From Slackia faecicanis (GTDB lineage: Bacteria > Actinomycetota > Coriobacteriia > Coriobacteriales > Eggerthellaceae): 64,000 bases of DNA. A model generated the notes under the pieces. The model searched no databases, was not told the DNA's origin, and worked only from the letters and a program-made list of their open reading frames with translations. Where the stretch lies: the NCBI RefSeq assembly GCF_003725295.1, contig NZ_QICB01000003.1:124001-188000 (forward strand). Reading direction: 5' to 3'. This document shows positions 63,984 to 64,000 of this stretch, in pieces. The translations under genes were made by a program, and so were the position numbers. Each line of letters begins with the position of its first letter. Positions within the stretch are counted from its first letter, which is position 1.

Positions 63984-64000
63984 TCCCCCTGGTGTTTCGG

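Overview
The window reads as a single high-GC Gram-positive anaerobe chromosome. The protein set fits class Coriobacteriia, family Eggerthellaceae (relatives of Slackia, Eggerthella and Gordonibacter): zinc-ribbon S14 and L24, a fused SecDF, a MetH core with a separate activation protein, selenocysteine genes, and a low-GC type I restriction island in an otherwise GC-rich background. The assignment comes from gene content and protein sequence only; the genus is not resolved.

Layout. 1-5502 (minus): a ribosomal operon from rplB to a truncated rplF, with a strong promoter directly upstream of rplB, so the usual rpsJ-rplC-rplD-rplW start is missing. 5850-12857: an Asp/Glu racemase-family gene, topA, an MFS efflux pump with a TetR regulator, a DegV lipid-binding protein and a small unknown protein. 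13056-17049 (minus): a methionine operon metF, MetH activation protein, metH. 17252-17408: an array of palindromes with a 32-bp period. 17519-25820 (minus): type I restriction-modification island hsdM, hsdS, tyrosine recombinase, second hsdS without a proper start, hsdR. 25964-32593: a U32 peptidase-family protein, a PEBP-family protein, proS, ispG, a glycosyltransferase. 32811-36433 (plus): selA, selB and tRNA-Sec. 36763-39647 (minus): a DUF1292 protein and secDF. 39968-43548 (minus): tRNA-Glu, tRNA-Gln, and the queuosine genes tgt, queA and queH. 43796-49205: a HAD phosphatase, a cold-shock protein, DUF6483-ruvB-ruvA-ruvC, and a flippase-like membrane protein.

49430-55366 is the part that best fits an undescribed system. 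A leftward operon encodes a cysteine-rich G3E-like GTPase, a soluble ABC ATPase and a signal-less binding-protein-like protein, overlapping by 4 nt at each junction. A divergent rightward operon encodes a cysteine-rich Crp-family regulator and a lipoprotein-permease-ATPase importer of the nitrate/sulfonate/taurine type. I infer uptake of a metal or small ligand coupled to its intracellular delivery, under one regulator; the ligand cannot be read from sequence.

55388-63828: class I ribonucleotide reductase nrdA-nrdB with a 19-bp palindrome upstream, a paired SMR efflux system divergent from a BmrR-like MerR regulator whose own promoter has the MerR-type 19-bp spacer, YebC, and NhaA at the right edge. 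Several genes start at GTG or TTG (topA, hsdM, queH, the MetH activation protein, crp, probably the flippase-like gene); their starts were chosen from the Shine-Dalgarno position.
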